A stretch of DNA of 64,000 bases from Pseudomonadota bacterium (GTDB taxonomy: Bacteria > Pseudomonadota > Gammaproteobacteria > Burkholderiales > JABEVD01): assembly GCA_021802545.1 (NCBI GenBank), contig JAJZRS010000003.1:86849-150848 (forward strand). The letters are read 5' to 3'. The position numbers were made by a program, and so were the translations under genes. Positions 26,740-33,616 of this stretch are shown piece after piece; position 1 is the stretch's first letter, and every line of letters starts with the position of its first letter. A model generated the notes under the pieces. That model was given only the letters and a program-made list of their open reading frames with translations, had not been told where the DNA came from and did not search any database.

Positions 26740-26752
26740 GGTGATCCCTAGG

Positions 26753-29443
26753 ATGAATGCCGAAGAATTGAAATCCAAAACGCTGCTGCTCGTCGACGGG
26801 TCTTCCTACCTCTATCGCGCATTCCATGCGCTGCCCGACTTGCGAAACCACAAGAACGAGCCGACTGGCGCGCTCTACGGCGTCCTCAACATGCTGCGCC
26901 GCCTGCACAAGGACGTCAAGGCGGATTATAGCGCCGTCGTCTTCGACGCCAAAGGCAAAACGTTCAGGGACGAATGGTATCCCGAGTACAAGGCGCACCG
27001 CCCCCCCATGCCGGAAGACCTCGCGCTTCAGATCGAGCCGATTCACGAGGCGATCAAGGCGACAGGGTGGCCGCTCATCATGGTCGAAGGAGTCGAGGCG
27101 GACGACGTGATCGGCACGCTCGCCGCCCTCGCTTCCAAGGCAGGGATGAGGACGGTCGTCTCGACGGGGGACAAGGACATGGCCCAGCTCGTGAACCCGC
27201 ATGTCGGCCTCGTCAACACGATGAGCGAGGAATGGCTGGACGAGGAAGGAGTTTCGAAAAAATTCGGCGTGCCGCCGGAGGCGATCGTCGATTATCTGGC
27301 CCTGGTGGGGGACGCGGTCGACAACGTTCCGGGGGTGGAGAAGGTGGGGCCCAAGACCGCCGTCAAATGGCTCACCCAGTACGGCAGTCTGGACAACCTG
27401 GCCATGCATGCCGAAGAAATTACCGGGGTGGTCGGGGAGAACTTGAGGCGCACGCTGTCCTGGCTTCCCATGGCGAAGAAGCTCCTCACCATCAAGTGCG
27501 ACCTGGAACTCGGTCTTTCTTGGGAAGACCTCGAAGAAAAGCCGAGGGACAGGGCGAAGCTCATCGATCTTTACGGGCGGTACGAATTCAAAACCTGGCT
27601 GAAGGAAATCGAATCGCAGGAAATCGAATCCGAAAAAGAGCCGCCGGAAGATCCGGCCCCTTCAACATGCGAGACCGTTTTCGAGGAATCTCAGCTGGAT
27701 GCATGGCTGAAGAAGCTTGCAAATGCTTCCCCCGCATTCATCCATATCGAAACGACCAGCGACGAGCCGATGGAGGCCGAAATCGTCGGCATTGCCTTTT
27801 CGACGAAAGAAGGCTCGGCCTATGTCCCTATCGGGCATCGTTATCCCGGCTCGCCGGAACAGCTTCCCCTGGAGAAGCTGAAGGGGTTCCTTGAGTCCGA
27901 AAAATGCAGCAAGGGGGGAATGAACGTCAAGTACATGAGGCACGTCTTTTCCAACCACGGCATCAGCCTTTCGGGAATGAATCACGACGTCGAGCTGGAA
28001 TCCTATGTGCTGGAGAGCCACAGGCCGCACGATCTGGAGAGCATGGCGCAGCGCCACCTGGATCTCAAGAAGCGTTCCAGGGAGGAGATCGTCGGAAAGG
28101 GTGCGGGAAAAATCGGGTTCGACCAGGTCGACATCGAAACCGCGTCCGCCTATGCCTGCGAGGCCGCGAGCCTGTCGCTTCGCCTCCACGCAGTTCTCCA
28201 TCCGCAGCTCGAAGAAAAACTCGCTTCGATCTATGCGGAAATGGAGATGCCCGTGTCCGAGATCCTTTTCAGGATGGAGCGGTACGGCATCCTGCTCGAT
28301 TCGAAAATGCTGGGGGTGCAGAGCGGCAAGATAGGGGAGAAGCTGCTCGAGCTGGAAAAGAGCGCTTTCGAGATCGCAGGCCAGCCGTTCAACCTCAATT
28401 CTCCGAAGCAGATCCAGGAAATCCTTTTCGATGTCCTGAAGCTTCCCGTGCGCAAGAAGACCCAGACCGGGGCGCCTTCGACGGATGAGGAGGTGCTCGA
28501 GGAACTCGCCCTCGACTATCCGTTGCCCAAGATCCTGCTCGAATACAGGGGGCTCGCGAAGCTCAAATCCACCTATACCGACAAGCTGCCGAAGATGGTG
28601 AACCCCAGGACGGGAAGGGTGCACACCACCTATGCCCAGGCGGTCGCCGTGACGGGAAGGCTCTCCAGTCTCTCCCCGAATCTGCAGAATATCCCGGCGA
28701 GATCGGAAGAGGGGCGGAAGATCAGAGAGGCCTTCGTCGCCCCGAAAGGGCACAGGCTCGTCTCCGCAGACTATTCCCAGATCGAGCTCAGGATCATGGC
28801 GCACATCTCGAAAGACGCAGGCTTGCTCCGGGCCTTCTCGCGAGGGGAGGACATCCACAGGACGACCGCTTCCGAGATATTCGGGGTGCCGCCTGCAGAA
28901 GTGTCTTCCGAGCAGCGCCGCTACGCGAAAGTGATCAATTTCGGCCTCATCTATGGCATGTCCGTTTTCGGTCTCGCCTCCCAGCTCGGGGTTGAACGTT
29001 CCTCCGCTCAGGTCTACATCGACCGCTATTTCTCGAAGTATCCCGGGGTCGCTGACTACATGCAGAGAACGCGGGAGGAGGCGAAGCAAAACGGCTATGT
29101 CGAGACGGTTTTCGGCAGAAGATTGTGGCTGCCCGAGATCAAGAGCTCGAACGGGGGAAGGCGGGCTGCGGCCGAGCGCGCAGCGATCAACGCCCCGATG
29201 CAGGGAACGGCTGCCGACCTCATCAAGCGGGCGATGATCTCGGTGCAGAAGTGGCTGGACGGGAGCATGCTCAATTCCAGGCTGATCATGCAGGTCCACG
29301 ACGAGCTCGTGCTGGAGGTGCCGGAATCGGAGCTCGGGACCGTCATGGAAAAACTCCCCAGGCTGATGGAAGGGGCGGCTTCCCTTTCCGTTCCGCTTCT
29401 CGTCGACTGCGGCTCCGGATCCAACTGGGACGAGGCCCACTGA
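26753..29443 (+). CDS. polA: DNA polymerase I (apparently proofreading-deficient)
   Basis: Repair and Okazaki-fragment polymerase of 896 residues starting at ATG 26753. Order: 5'-3' exonuclease domain (LLLVDGSSYLYRAFHALPDL; acidic ligands VEADDVIGTLA and STGDKDMAQLV), a degenerate 3'-5' exonuclease domain (about residues 320-520) and a palm/fingers/thumb polymerase domain with VSADYSQIELRIMAHIS, RRYAKVINFGLIYGMS and MQVHDELVLEVP. In the middle domain the four E. coli catalytic acids have no counterparts: the DTE motif reads IET or ETT, NLKYDRG reads NVKYMRH, and YAAEDAD reads YACEAAS. Polymerase and 5' nuclease sites look intact. Two small genes are coupled downstream. Confidence 0.95.
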   Translation: MNAEELKSKTLLLVDGSSYLYRAFHALPDLRNHKNEPTGALYGVLNMLRRLHKDVKADYSAVVFDAKGKTFRDEWYPEYKAHRPPMPEDLALQIEPIHEAIKATGWPLIMVEGVEADDVIGTLAALASKAGMRTVVSTGDKDMAQLVNPHVGLVNTMSEEWLDEEGVSKKFGVPPEAIVDYLALVGDAVDNVPGVEKVGPKTAVKWLTQYGSLDNLAMHAEEITGVVGENLRRTLSWLPMAKKLLTIKCDLELGLSWEDLEEKPRDRAKLIDLYGRYEFKTWLKEIESQEIESEKEPPEDPAPSTCETVFEESQLDAWLKKLANASPAFIHIETTSDEPMEAEIVGIAFSTKEGSAYVPIGHRYPGSPEQLPLEKLKGFLESEKCSKGGMNVKYMRHVFSNHGISLSGMNHDVELESYVLESHRPHDLESMAQRHLDLKKRSREEIVGKGAGKIGFDQVDIETASAYACEAASLSLRLHAVLHPQLEEKLASIYAEMEMPVSEILFRMERYGILLDSKMLGVQSGKIGEKLLELEKSAFEIAGQPFNLNSPKQIQEILFDVLKLPVRKKTQTGAPSTDEEVLEELALDYPLPKILLEYRGLAKLKSTYTDKLPKMVNPRTGRVHTTYAQAVAVTGRLSSLSPNLQNIPARSEEGRKIREAFVAPKGHRLVSADYSQIELRIMAHISKDAGLLRAFSRGEDIHRTTASEIFGVPPAEVSSEQRRYAKVINFGLIYGMSVFGLASQLGVERSSAQVYIDRYFSKYPGVADYMQRTREEAKQNGYVETVFGRRLWLPEIKSSNGGRRAAAERAAINAPMQGTAADLIKRAMISVQKWLDGSMLNSRLIMQVHDELVLEVPESELGTVMEKLPRLMEGAASLSVPLLVDCGSGSNWDEAH

Positions 29444-29784
29444 TGAACCTGTCGAGATCGATGAAGGCCTGGGGGAGCCCGGATTTTCAAAAGGTCTTCA
29501 AGCAGGAGCTCGCCGAAAATTCGGCCGATCTCCCGCTTCAGGAAGGGCTCACTTCTTCGAGCTATGCATTGGCGGACAATATAGAGGCGATGCTCATCGA
29601 TTCTGCTGAAGAAGAAGGGGTCCTGAAGGTCAGGGCAGGAATATTCTACGAGGGGATACTGGGGGGATGCAGCTGCGCGGACGACCCGACCCCCGTCGAG
29701 AGCCGGCCGGAATATTGCGAGATGCTGATCGAAATAGACGGCATCACGGGGGAAGCCTCGGCGTCAATTTCGAGGGACTCATGA
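29443..29784 (+). CDS. Conserved hypothetical protein downstream of polA
   Basis: A 113-residue protein whose ATG shares a base with the polA stop (TGATG). Phrases such as MKAWGSPDFQKVFKQEL, LPLQEGLTSSSYALADNIEAMLI and GGCSCADDPTPV look like a conserved family found in Beta- and Gammaproteobacteria, with a Cys-x-Cys in the middle and an acidic C-terminus. No function is known to me. The track's 219-aa version extends through polA out of frame and is not real. Coupling to polA and to the next gene suggests co-expression. Confidence 0.75.
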   Translation: MNLSRSMKAWGSPDFQKVFKQELAENSADLPLQEGLTSSSYALADNIEAMLIDSAEEEGVLKVRAGIFYEGILGGCSCADDPTPVESRPEYCEMLIEIDGITGEASASISRDS

Positions 29785-30176
29785 ACAGCATCAAGGTCGC
29801 CGTCGAATTTTCCTTCAAGGGGGAGAGTTACGCGCTTTCGGCCGTTGTCGATTTCGACGAAATGCTTTCAAAATACGACACCATGCCTTCATTTCACGCG
29901 ATCCTCGCCAGAAAAAACGACATCGACACCTATTCCTATCTCTACGAGGTGATGGAGGAGGCCGACCTCGAATTTTCGGATGCGACCGGACTCGCTTCTC
30001 AGTTCCTGGAGGAAGGGCGTTTCGATTCCGAAGGGTTTTCGGGCGCGTGGCGCGAAAGCAGGGTGCTGGATCTATTGAGGCCTGTCGCGAAAAGAATTCT
30101 GGACATCGATCTCGATTCCGACCCCAAGCTCAGGGAAGCAATGCTGGAAGCCTACAGGCTGGGAAAAGGCGGTTAG
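29781..30176 (+). CDS. Hypothetical protein, third gene of the polA operon
   Basis: A 131-residue acidic protein starting at ATG 29781, overlapping the preceding stop (ATGA). The N-terminal third looks like beta strands (SIKVAVEFSFKGESYALSAVVDFDEML) and the rest helical (SYLYEVMEEADLEFSDATGLASQFLEEG). No membrane segment, signal or recognised catalytic motif. It ends about 110 bp before a strong rho-independent terminator that presumably closes the polA transcript. Confidence 0.75.
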   Translation: MNSIKVAVEFSFKGESYALSAVVDFDEMLSKYDTMPSFHAILARKNDIDTYSYLYEVMEEADLEFSDATGLASQFLEEGRFDSEGFSGAWRESRVLDLLRPVAKRILDIDLDSDPKLREAMLEAYRLGKGG

Positions 30177-30286
30177 CCCTCTGACGGTGGTCGACAGCAA
30201 CGGTTCGTCATTTCAGGATCGATTTTCTGCAATGTTTCCTGATTAGAATGTCTCGGCTTCATTGTTACACTCACTCCAAGACTTAG

Positions 30287-30310
30287 GCCCGCTTCGAGCG
30301 GGCTTTTTTT
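30287..30310 (+). terminator. Rho-independent terminator of the polA operon
   Basis: Perfect 6-bp stem GCCCGC (30287-30292) / GCGGGC (30298-30303) with a TTCGA loop, directly followed by seven T. It lies 110 bp downstream of the last gene of the polA operon on the same strand. The remainder of 30177-30460 shows no gene-like signal. Confidence 0.9.
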
Positions 30311-30460
30311 GATCGGATTTGATCGACGCCTCCTGCCTGATTGGAGCCGCCGATTGCTTGAGCGGACTCGCTGTGGCGGCGTCTTTAACACCAATGTAAT
30401 GGCTCTGGGCGAAATCGATCCGGGCATGAAATTATGAATTGACTTAAAGGAGCATATCCA

Positions 30461-30670
30461 ATGAATCAGGAAACAATCCCGCTCTACGGCGCCTTGGTGA
30501 TCGATTCTTCGCATGAAGAATCTGAGGTACAAGAGGAAGTGAGCGCCATGAAAGACCTGCAGTGGCATATGATACAAATGGCGGCATACCATCTGGCAGA
30601 AAAGAGGGGTTTCGCGCCTGGCCACGAACTGGATGACTGGCTTGAGGCCGAAGCTCAAATTTTGAAATAG
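30461..30670 (+). CDS. DUF2934 family small protein
   Basis: A 69-residue soluble protein. The C-terminal half (MAAYHLAEKRGFAPGHELDDWLEAEAQI) is the DUF2934 signature: a helix, R/G-x-x-PG-x-x-x-DDW, then an acidic helix. The family occurs in many environmental Proteobacteria, often near stress or envelope genes, with unknown function. An AAAGGAG ribosome site lies about 9 nt before the ATG. It stands alone after the polA terminator. Confidence 0.82.
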   Translation: MNQETIPLYGALVIDSSHEESEVQEEVSAMKDLQWHMIQMAAYHLAEKRGFAPGHELDDWLEAEAQILK

Positions 30671-30701
30671 GTTGCTTTTGGGCGCCATACTCCGTCCATG
30701 A

Positions 30702-30950
30702 TCACGAAATCTCGTGACGGCTAAACCTATTTTCGTCGGCCTTGTCGCGTAGCGTCTTCACGTTTTTCCGCCATTCTTCAAGCTGTTCGTCTTCCAGTTC
30801 CATCTGGAGCGCCAGCGCCTCTTCCATCGAAATCCTTTCTTTGTTCAGTTTCTTGAGCAACAGGCCCTTCATTCTGCTGGATAGGCGATCCAGCCCCTCT
30901 TCGTTCAATGCGCTGACCTTTTCCATGTATTCCGGCTTAGACTGCTTCAT
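30702..30950 (-). CDS. Hypothetical helical protein, second gene of a two-gene cassette
   Basis: An 82-residue highly charged, predicted helical protein (for example SALNEEGLDRLSSRMKGLLLKKL, SMEEALALQMELEDEQLEEW). No cysteine, membrane segment or recognised motif. The start overlaps the upstream 112-aa gene by 14 bp, so expression is coupled. The stop codon is embedded in a 6-bp hairpin TCACGA/TCGTGA (30702-30717) without a T-tract. Function unknown; paired small coupled genes with a dyad-controlled promoter recall regulator/partner or toxin-antitoxin arrangements, but no motif supports that. Confidence 0.65.
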   Translation of the reverse strand: MKQSKPEYMEKVSALNEEGLDRLSSRMKGLLLKKLNKERISMEEALALQMELEDEQLEEWRKNVKTLRDKADENRFSRHEIS

Positions 30951-31275
30951 TAGACATCTCCCGCAATTTTTGGACGATGATCGGCGGTTTCTTTTGAAGA
31001 TCCATGGAATGCAGCCTATTGAAGGCGCGTTCCGTCATGTCGGATAGCTGGTCCAAGTGCTGCCTGTAGGCTTCAACTAAGCTGAGAAGTTCGCGGAACG
31101 TATCCTTGTCGGTTGCCTTAAGTTGCAACAATGTTTCTTCAGAACAGGAAGAAACGAACATTGCCGTTCGCCTCTGCATTTTTCTATGGTAGTCATTCGA
31201 GTTTTGCTCAAGCTGCATGTTTGCGGCATTTATAAAACCGGCATCCAAGCCCCTGTTCCTGGCGTAACCTGTCAT
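30937..31275 (-). CDS. Hypothetical helical protein, first gene of a two-gene cassette
   Basis: I place the start at ATG 31275 because a GGGAG ribosome site lies 6 nt upstream; the track's 80-residue N-terminal extension crosses an AT-rich promoter region and is low-complexity. The resulting 112-residue protein starts MTGYARNRGLDAGFINAAN and is mostly helical (ETLLQLKATDKDTFRELLSLVEAYRQHLDQL), reminiscent of a coiled-coil or four-helix fold. Phasin-like proteins have similar helical character, but this is only a resemblance. It overlaps the next gene by 14 bp. Confidence 0.65.
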   Translation of the reverse strand: MTGYARNRGLDAGFINAANMQLEQNSNDYHRKMQRRTAMFVSSCSEETLLQLKATDKDTFRELLSLVEAYRQHLDQLSDMTERAFNRLHSMDLQKKPPIIVQKLREMSNEAV

Positions 31276-31287
31276 ATTGCGCTCCCG

Positions 31288-31335
31288 AAATTTGGTTATT
31301 TTTAATTTTGTACCAAATTTTGGATCGCCAATCAA
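31288..31335 (-). promoter_or_regulatory. Predicted promoter with overlapping operator dyad for the two-gene cassette
   Basis: On the minus strand, TTGATT (31330-31335) and TACAAA (31307-31312) are separated by 17 bp. A perfect 9-bp inverted repeat, AAATTTGGT (31288-31296) and ACCAAATTT (31312-31320) with a 15-bp centre, encloses the -10 element and ends 12 bp before the start codon. A dimeric repressor bound there would block transcription. The hexamers each match 4 of 6 consensus bases. Confidence 0.5.
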
Positions 31336-31354
31336 GCGCAAATCAAATAAAAAT

Positions 31355-31373
31355 ACTATATAAAATATATAGT
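31355..31373. repeat. AT-only-like inverted repeat ACTATATA-AAA-TATATAGT
   Basis: Perfect 8-bp arms with a 3-bp centre in the AT-rich core upstream of the two-gene cassette. It could be an A/T-rich protein-binding site (for example nucleoid protein) or part of a second promoter. Confidence 0.6.
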
Positions 31374-31533
31374 TAGTTGTTTTTGGTTGGGTGTCATGAA
31401 CAAGCTTCGCGCGATTCAAGGTCGCGCGGAGCTGCTTTCCTGTGAATGCCATGAGTTGATACGAAAAGCGGCAAGCTGTGACGATATGAATGGGCAAGGA
31501 GGCTGAGCTCGTCATTGGCGGCTGTCCAATTCA

Positions 31534-31566
31534 ATACCCGTATTGGGTAATACCCAATACGGGTAT
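31534..31566. repeat. 33-nt perfect inverted repeat (15-bp arms, 3-nt centre)
   Basis: The arms ATACCCGTATTGGGT and ACCCAATACGGGTAT are exact reverse complements separated by AAT. It can also be read as two tandem 16-mers that both begin AATACCC. No T-tract follows on either strand, so a simple terminator is unlikely. It lies 92 bp past the stop of the ada-like gene. Confidence 0.85.
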
Positions 31567-31658
31567 GCAGCATTAAAACAGTGTGTTGAAGAATATCTCC
31601 TTGAAAGAGGATCCGACTCGATCCGGCTGCCGTCCACGTGGGCTGCGGTCGTCCCCAG

Positions 31659-32492
31659 TCATTCGGCATCCTGCCTTGCCGCTTCCCAGGCGTGAATGGC
31701 TTGCTTGCGTATTATTCCCCACTGGTAGCCGGCCAAGTCTCCGCTCTGGCGGATGACGCGGTGGCAGGGAATCAGGAAGGCAACCGGATTGTCGCCTATG
31801 GCGCAGCCCACCGCGCGCGCCGCGCGGGGATGATGGACCGCTTTTGCTACTTCGGCATAGCTGGTCACCTGACTGCTGGGTATCTGCAAGAGCGCCTTCC
31901 ACACGCTGACCTGGAAATTCGTGCCGGAAACATGTAGCGACAAGGGGCGGTCAGGCGAAATATTGCCGCTGAATACGGCATCGGCCGTCGCGCCCGTCAG
32001 CGCCGGGTTTTCACGGACAAGGGCTTTCGGCCACTTCCGGGCAAGACGTACGCGCGCATCGCCTGCCGCACCGCCTTCAACGAATTCGAGACTGCAGATG
32101 CCCTTTGGCGTGACCGCAATGAATATCGGGCCGAATGGCGATTCATGCACGCCGAATTCTATCGTCATGCCTTCGCCCGCCGTCTTGAATTCACCAGGGG
32201 TTGCAGCCTCGAGATGGACGAAATGATCGTACAGGCGGGAGCCGCTGCTGAGGCCAACGGCATCGGCAACATCGAGCAGCGGCCTGGATTCGGCAAGAAG
32301 CCGCTTGGCCCGCTCGACGGTCAGGACCTGCAAGTAGCGCTTGGGCGTGACGCCAGCCCAGCGGCAAAACAGCCGCTGGAAGTGAAAGGGGCTCAGGCGA
32401 ACATGCGCTGCGATCTCGTCAAGCGTGGGCTGGCGGTCTGCGCGGCCGCCGATGAATTCAATCGCCTGCGCAATGCGGTCGTAATCGGACAT
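31659..32492 (-). CDS. Ada-like protein: AraC-type regulator fused to O6-alkylguanine-DNA methyltransferase
   Basis: A 277-residue bifunctional protein. Residues 1-105 form an AraC-type double HTH (PTLDEIAAHVRLSPFHFQRLFCRWAGVTPKRYLQ). The C-terminal part is a one-step alkyltransferase with the acceptor cysteine in PCHRVI, the arginine-finger helix AARAVGCAIGDNP, and ASN-like YQWGIIRKQ. The N-terminal zinc phosphotriester-sensing domain of E. coli Ada is missing, so it cannot sense damage in the Ada manner. I use ATG 32492, which has AAGGA 5 nt upstream; the track's TTG start is inside that ribosome site. Probably repairs O6-methylguanine and regulates related genes. Confidence 0.88.
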   Translation of the reverse strand: MSDYDRIAQAIEFIGGRADRQPTLDEIAAHVRLSPFHFQRLFCRWAGVTPKRYLQVLTVERAKRLLAESRPLLDVADAVGLSSGSRLYDHFVHLEAATPGEFKTAGEGMTIEFGVHESPFGPIFIAVTPKGICSLEFVEGGAAGDARVRLARKWPKALVRENPALTGATADAVFSGNISPDRPLSLHVSGTNFQVSVWKALLQIPSSQVTSYAEVAKAVHHPRAARAVGCAIGDNPVAFLIPCHRVIRQSGDLAGYQWGIIRKQAIHAWEAARQDAE

Positions 32493-32757
32493 GTCATCCT
32501 TCAAGGGTGTATGGCATCTCTCGATGCGTACAGTCGAGCACGTGGAATCTCTGGAAGCTCATGATACGCGTTTCGAGGCATGTGACGAAAACCTATTGTG
32601 CATGCCGCAAGGGATGGACGCGACCCGGATCTTGCGGTTTTGCATTGGCTGCCTGCCGCTCTAGAAAACATGTTTTGGCAAAGGCATGGACCTGCTTGTT
32701 GCATTGCTGAGCTTGCCGTCATAAAGTTGGCTTGTTTTCGCTTTACGAAAGTGACCC

Positions 32758-33582
32758 ATGTCCTGCAATCCGGAAATACTGAGGGATGTACCGCTTTTTT
32801 CCTTGCTCGACGACGACGAGCTTGCCGTGCTCGCATCCCAGGTCGAGCTCAGGACATTCGGGCAACGGCAGAGGATATACAAGATCGGGGAGCCGAGCGA
32901 GCGCGCCTACATCATGGTTTCGGGCTCCGTGCAGATCTCGACCATAGACGAGGACGGGCAGACCGTGCTGATCGACGAGCCGATGAACGGAGACGTGTTC
33001 GGCTTCGCCTCCATGCTTTCCGGAGCGCCCCACCAGTCCGAGGCGGTCGCGGGCGAGGAATCGCAGTGCATCGAACTCGACAGGAACGACATTACCACCC
33101 TGCTGCGCAGCAAGCCGGACGCAGGCCTCGACCTGATGACTGTCATGGGCAGGCAGTTCCATGCCGCTGAAAGGCTGGTCAGGCTTCGTGCATCACGCAA
33201 TCCCAACGACCTGATCGAGGAAGCCCAGACCTTCGGCGAGAAGATCGCGGACTTGGTCGCCTCCTTCGGCGGCTCATGGACGTTCATCGCCATTTTCGCC
33301 GTCACCCTTGTCGTCTACACGGCGGTCAACGTCGAGCTCGGAAAGTCGGCCTGGGATCCCTATCCGTTCATCCTGCTGAACCTTTTCCTTTCGATGCTCG
33401 CCGCCGTACAGGCGCCCATCATCATGATGAGCCAGAACAGGCAGGACAAGAAGGACCGCCTGAGGAACGAGCTGGATTTCAACGTCAACAAGAGTTCCCA
33501 TTCGGAAATACAGGGGCTCGCGAGAAGGATCAACCTCCTGTACGACAAGGTCGGAGACCTCGAGGAAATGCTGAGGAAATAG
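32758..33582 (+). CDS. Cyclic-nucleotide-binding-like domain fused to DUF1003 membrane protein
   Basis: A 274-residue inner-membrane protein. Residues 1-125 form a CRP-like cNMP-binding beta-barrel (VPLFSLLDDDELAVLASQVE, GEPSERAYIMVSGSVQI, GDVFGFASMLSG). The phosphate-binding cassette, canonically FGE...PRTA, reads FGF...PHQS, so the conserved Glu and Arg are absent. Residues 155-235 are DUF1003 with two membrane helices (FGGSWTFIAIFAVTLVVYTAVN and PFILLNLFLSMLAAVQAPIIMM) and the typical MMSQNRQ turn, followed by a cytoplasmic coiled coil (IQGLARRINLLYDKVGDLEEML). htpX follows 34 bp downstream, hinting at envelope quality control. Confidence 0.85.
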   Translation: MSCNPEILRDVPLFSLLDDDELAVLASQVELRTFGQRQRIYKIGEPSERAYIMVSGSVQISTIDEDGQTVLIDEPMNGDVFGFASMLSGAPHQSEAVAGEESQCIELDRNDITTLLRSKPDAGLDLMTVMGRQFHAAERLVRLRASRNPNDLIEEAQTFGEKIADLVASFGGSWTFIAIFAVTLVVYTAVNVELGKSAWDPYPFILLNLFLSMLAAVQAPIIMMSQNRQDKKDRLRNELDFNVNKSSHSEIQGLARRINLLYDKVGDLEEMLRK

Positions 33583-33616
33583 GGCTATAGTTGTATAGTC
33601 CACAGGGAGGATTTCC

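Larger units (their letters stand above)
31276..31658. other. 383-bp intergenic region with three dyads and an AT-rich core
   Basis: This is the longest gene-free stretch. From the left it holds the cassette promoter/operator, a very AT-rich segment (about 31297-31376) with the 8-bp dyad, a moderately GC segment (31380-31530) with only a 36-codon ORF lacking a ribosome site, and the 33-nt perfect palindrome at 31534-31566. The last 90 bp up to the ada-like stop show nothing recognisable. Confidence 0.7.

Noticed and set aside
27662-29440. 592-aa - strand ORF
   Set aside because: Antisense to polA; the long open frame follows from GC-rich codon usage of the real gene.
30173-30688. 171-aa - strand ORF across 30.2-30.7 kb
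   Set aside because: Crosses the polA terminator and lies antisense to the DUF2934 gene, which has a ribosome site and a known signature.
31396-31506. 36-codon + strand ORF
   Set aside because: No ribosome binding site and no protein-like pattern.
31276-31515. N-terminal 80 residues of the 192-aa ORF
   Set aside because: Translation covers the AT-rich promoter and dyads; the internal ATG at 31275 has the ribosome site.
32665-32676. AAAACATGTTTT palindrome in the gap before the DUF1003 gene
   Set aside because: A 12-bp palindrome is expected by chance at this scale and no promoter elements are placed around it; the rest of the 265-bp gap shows nothing.
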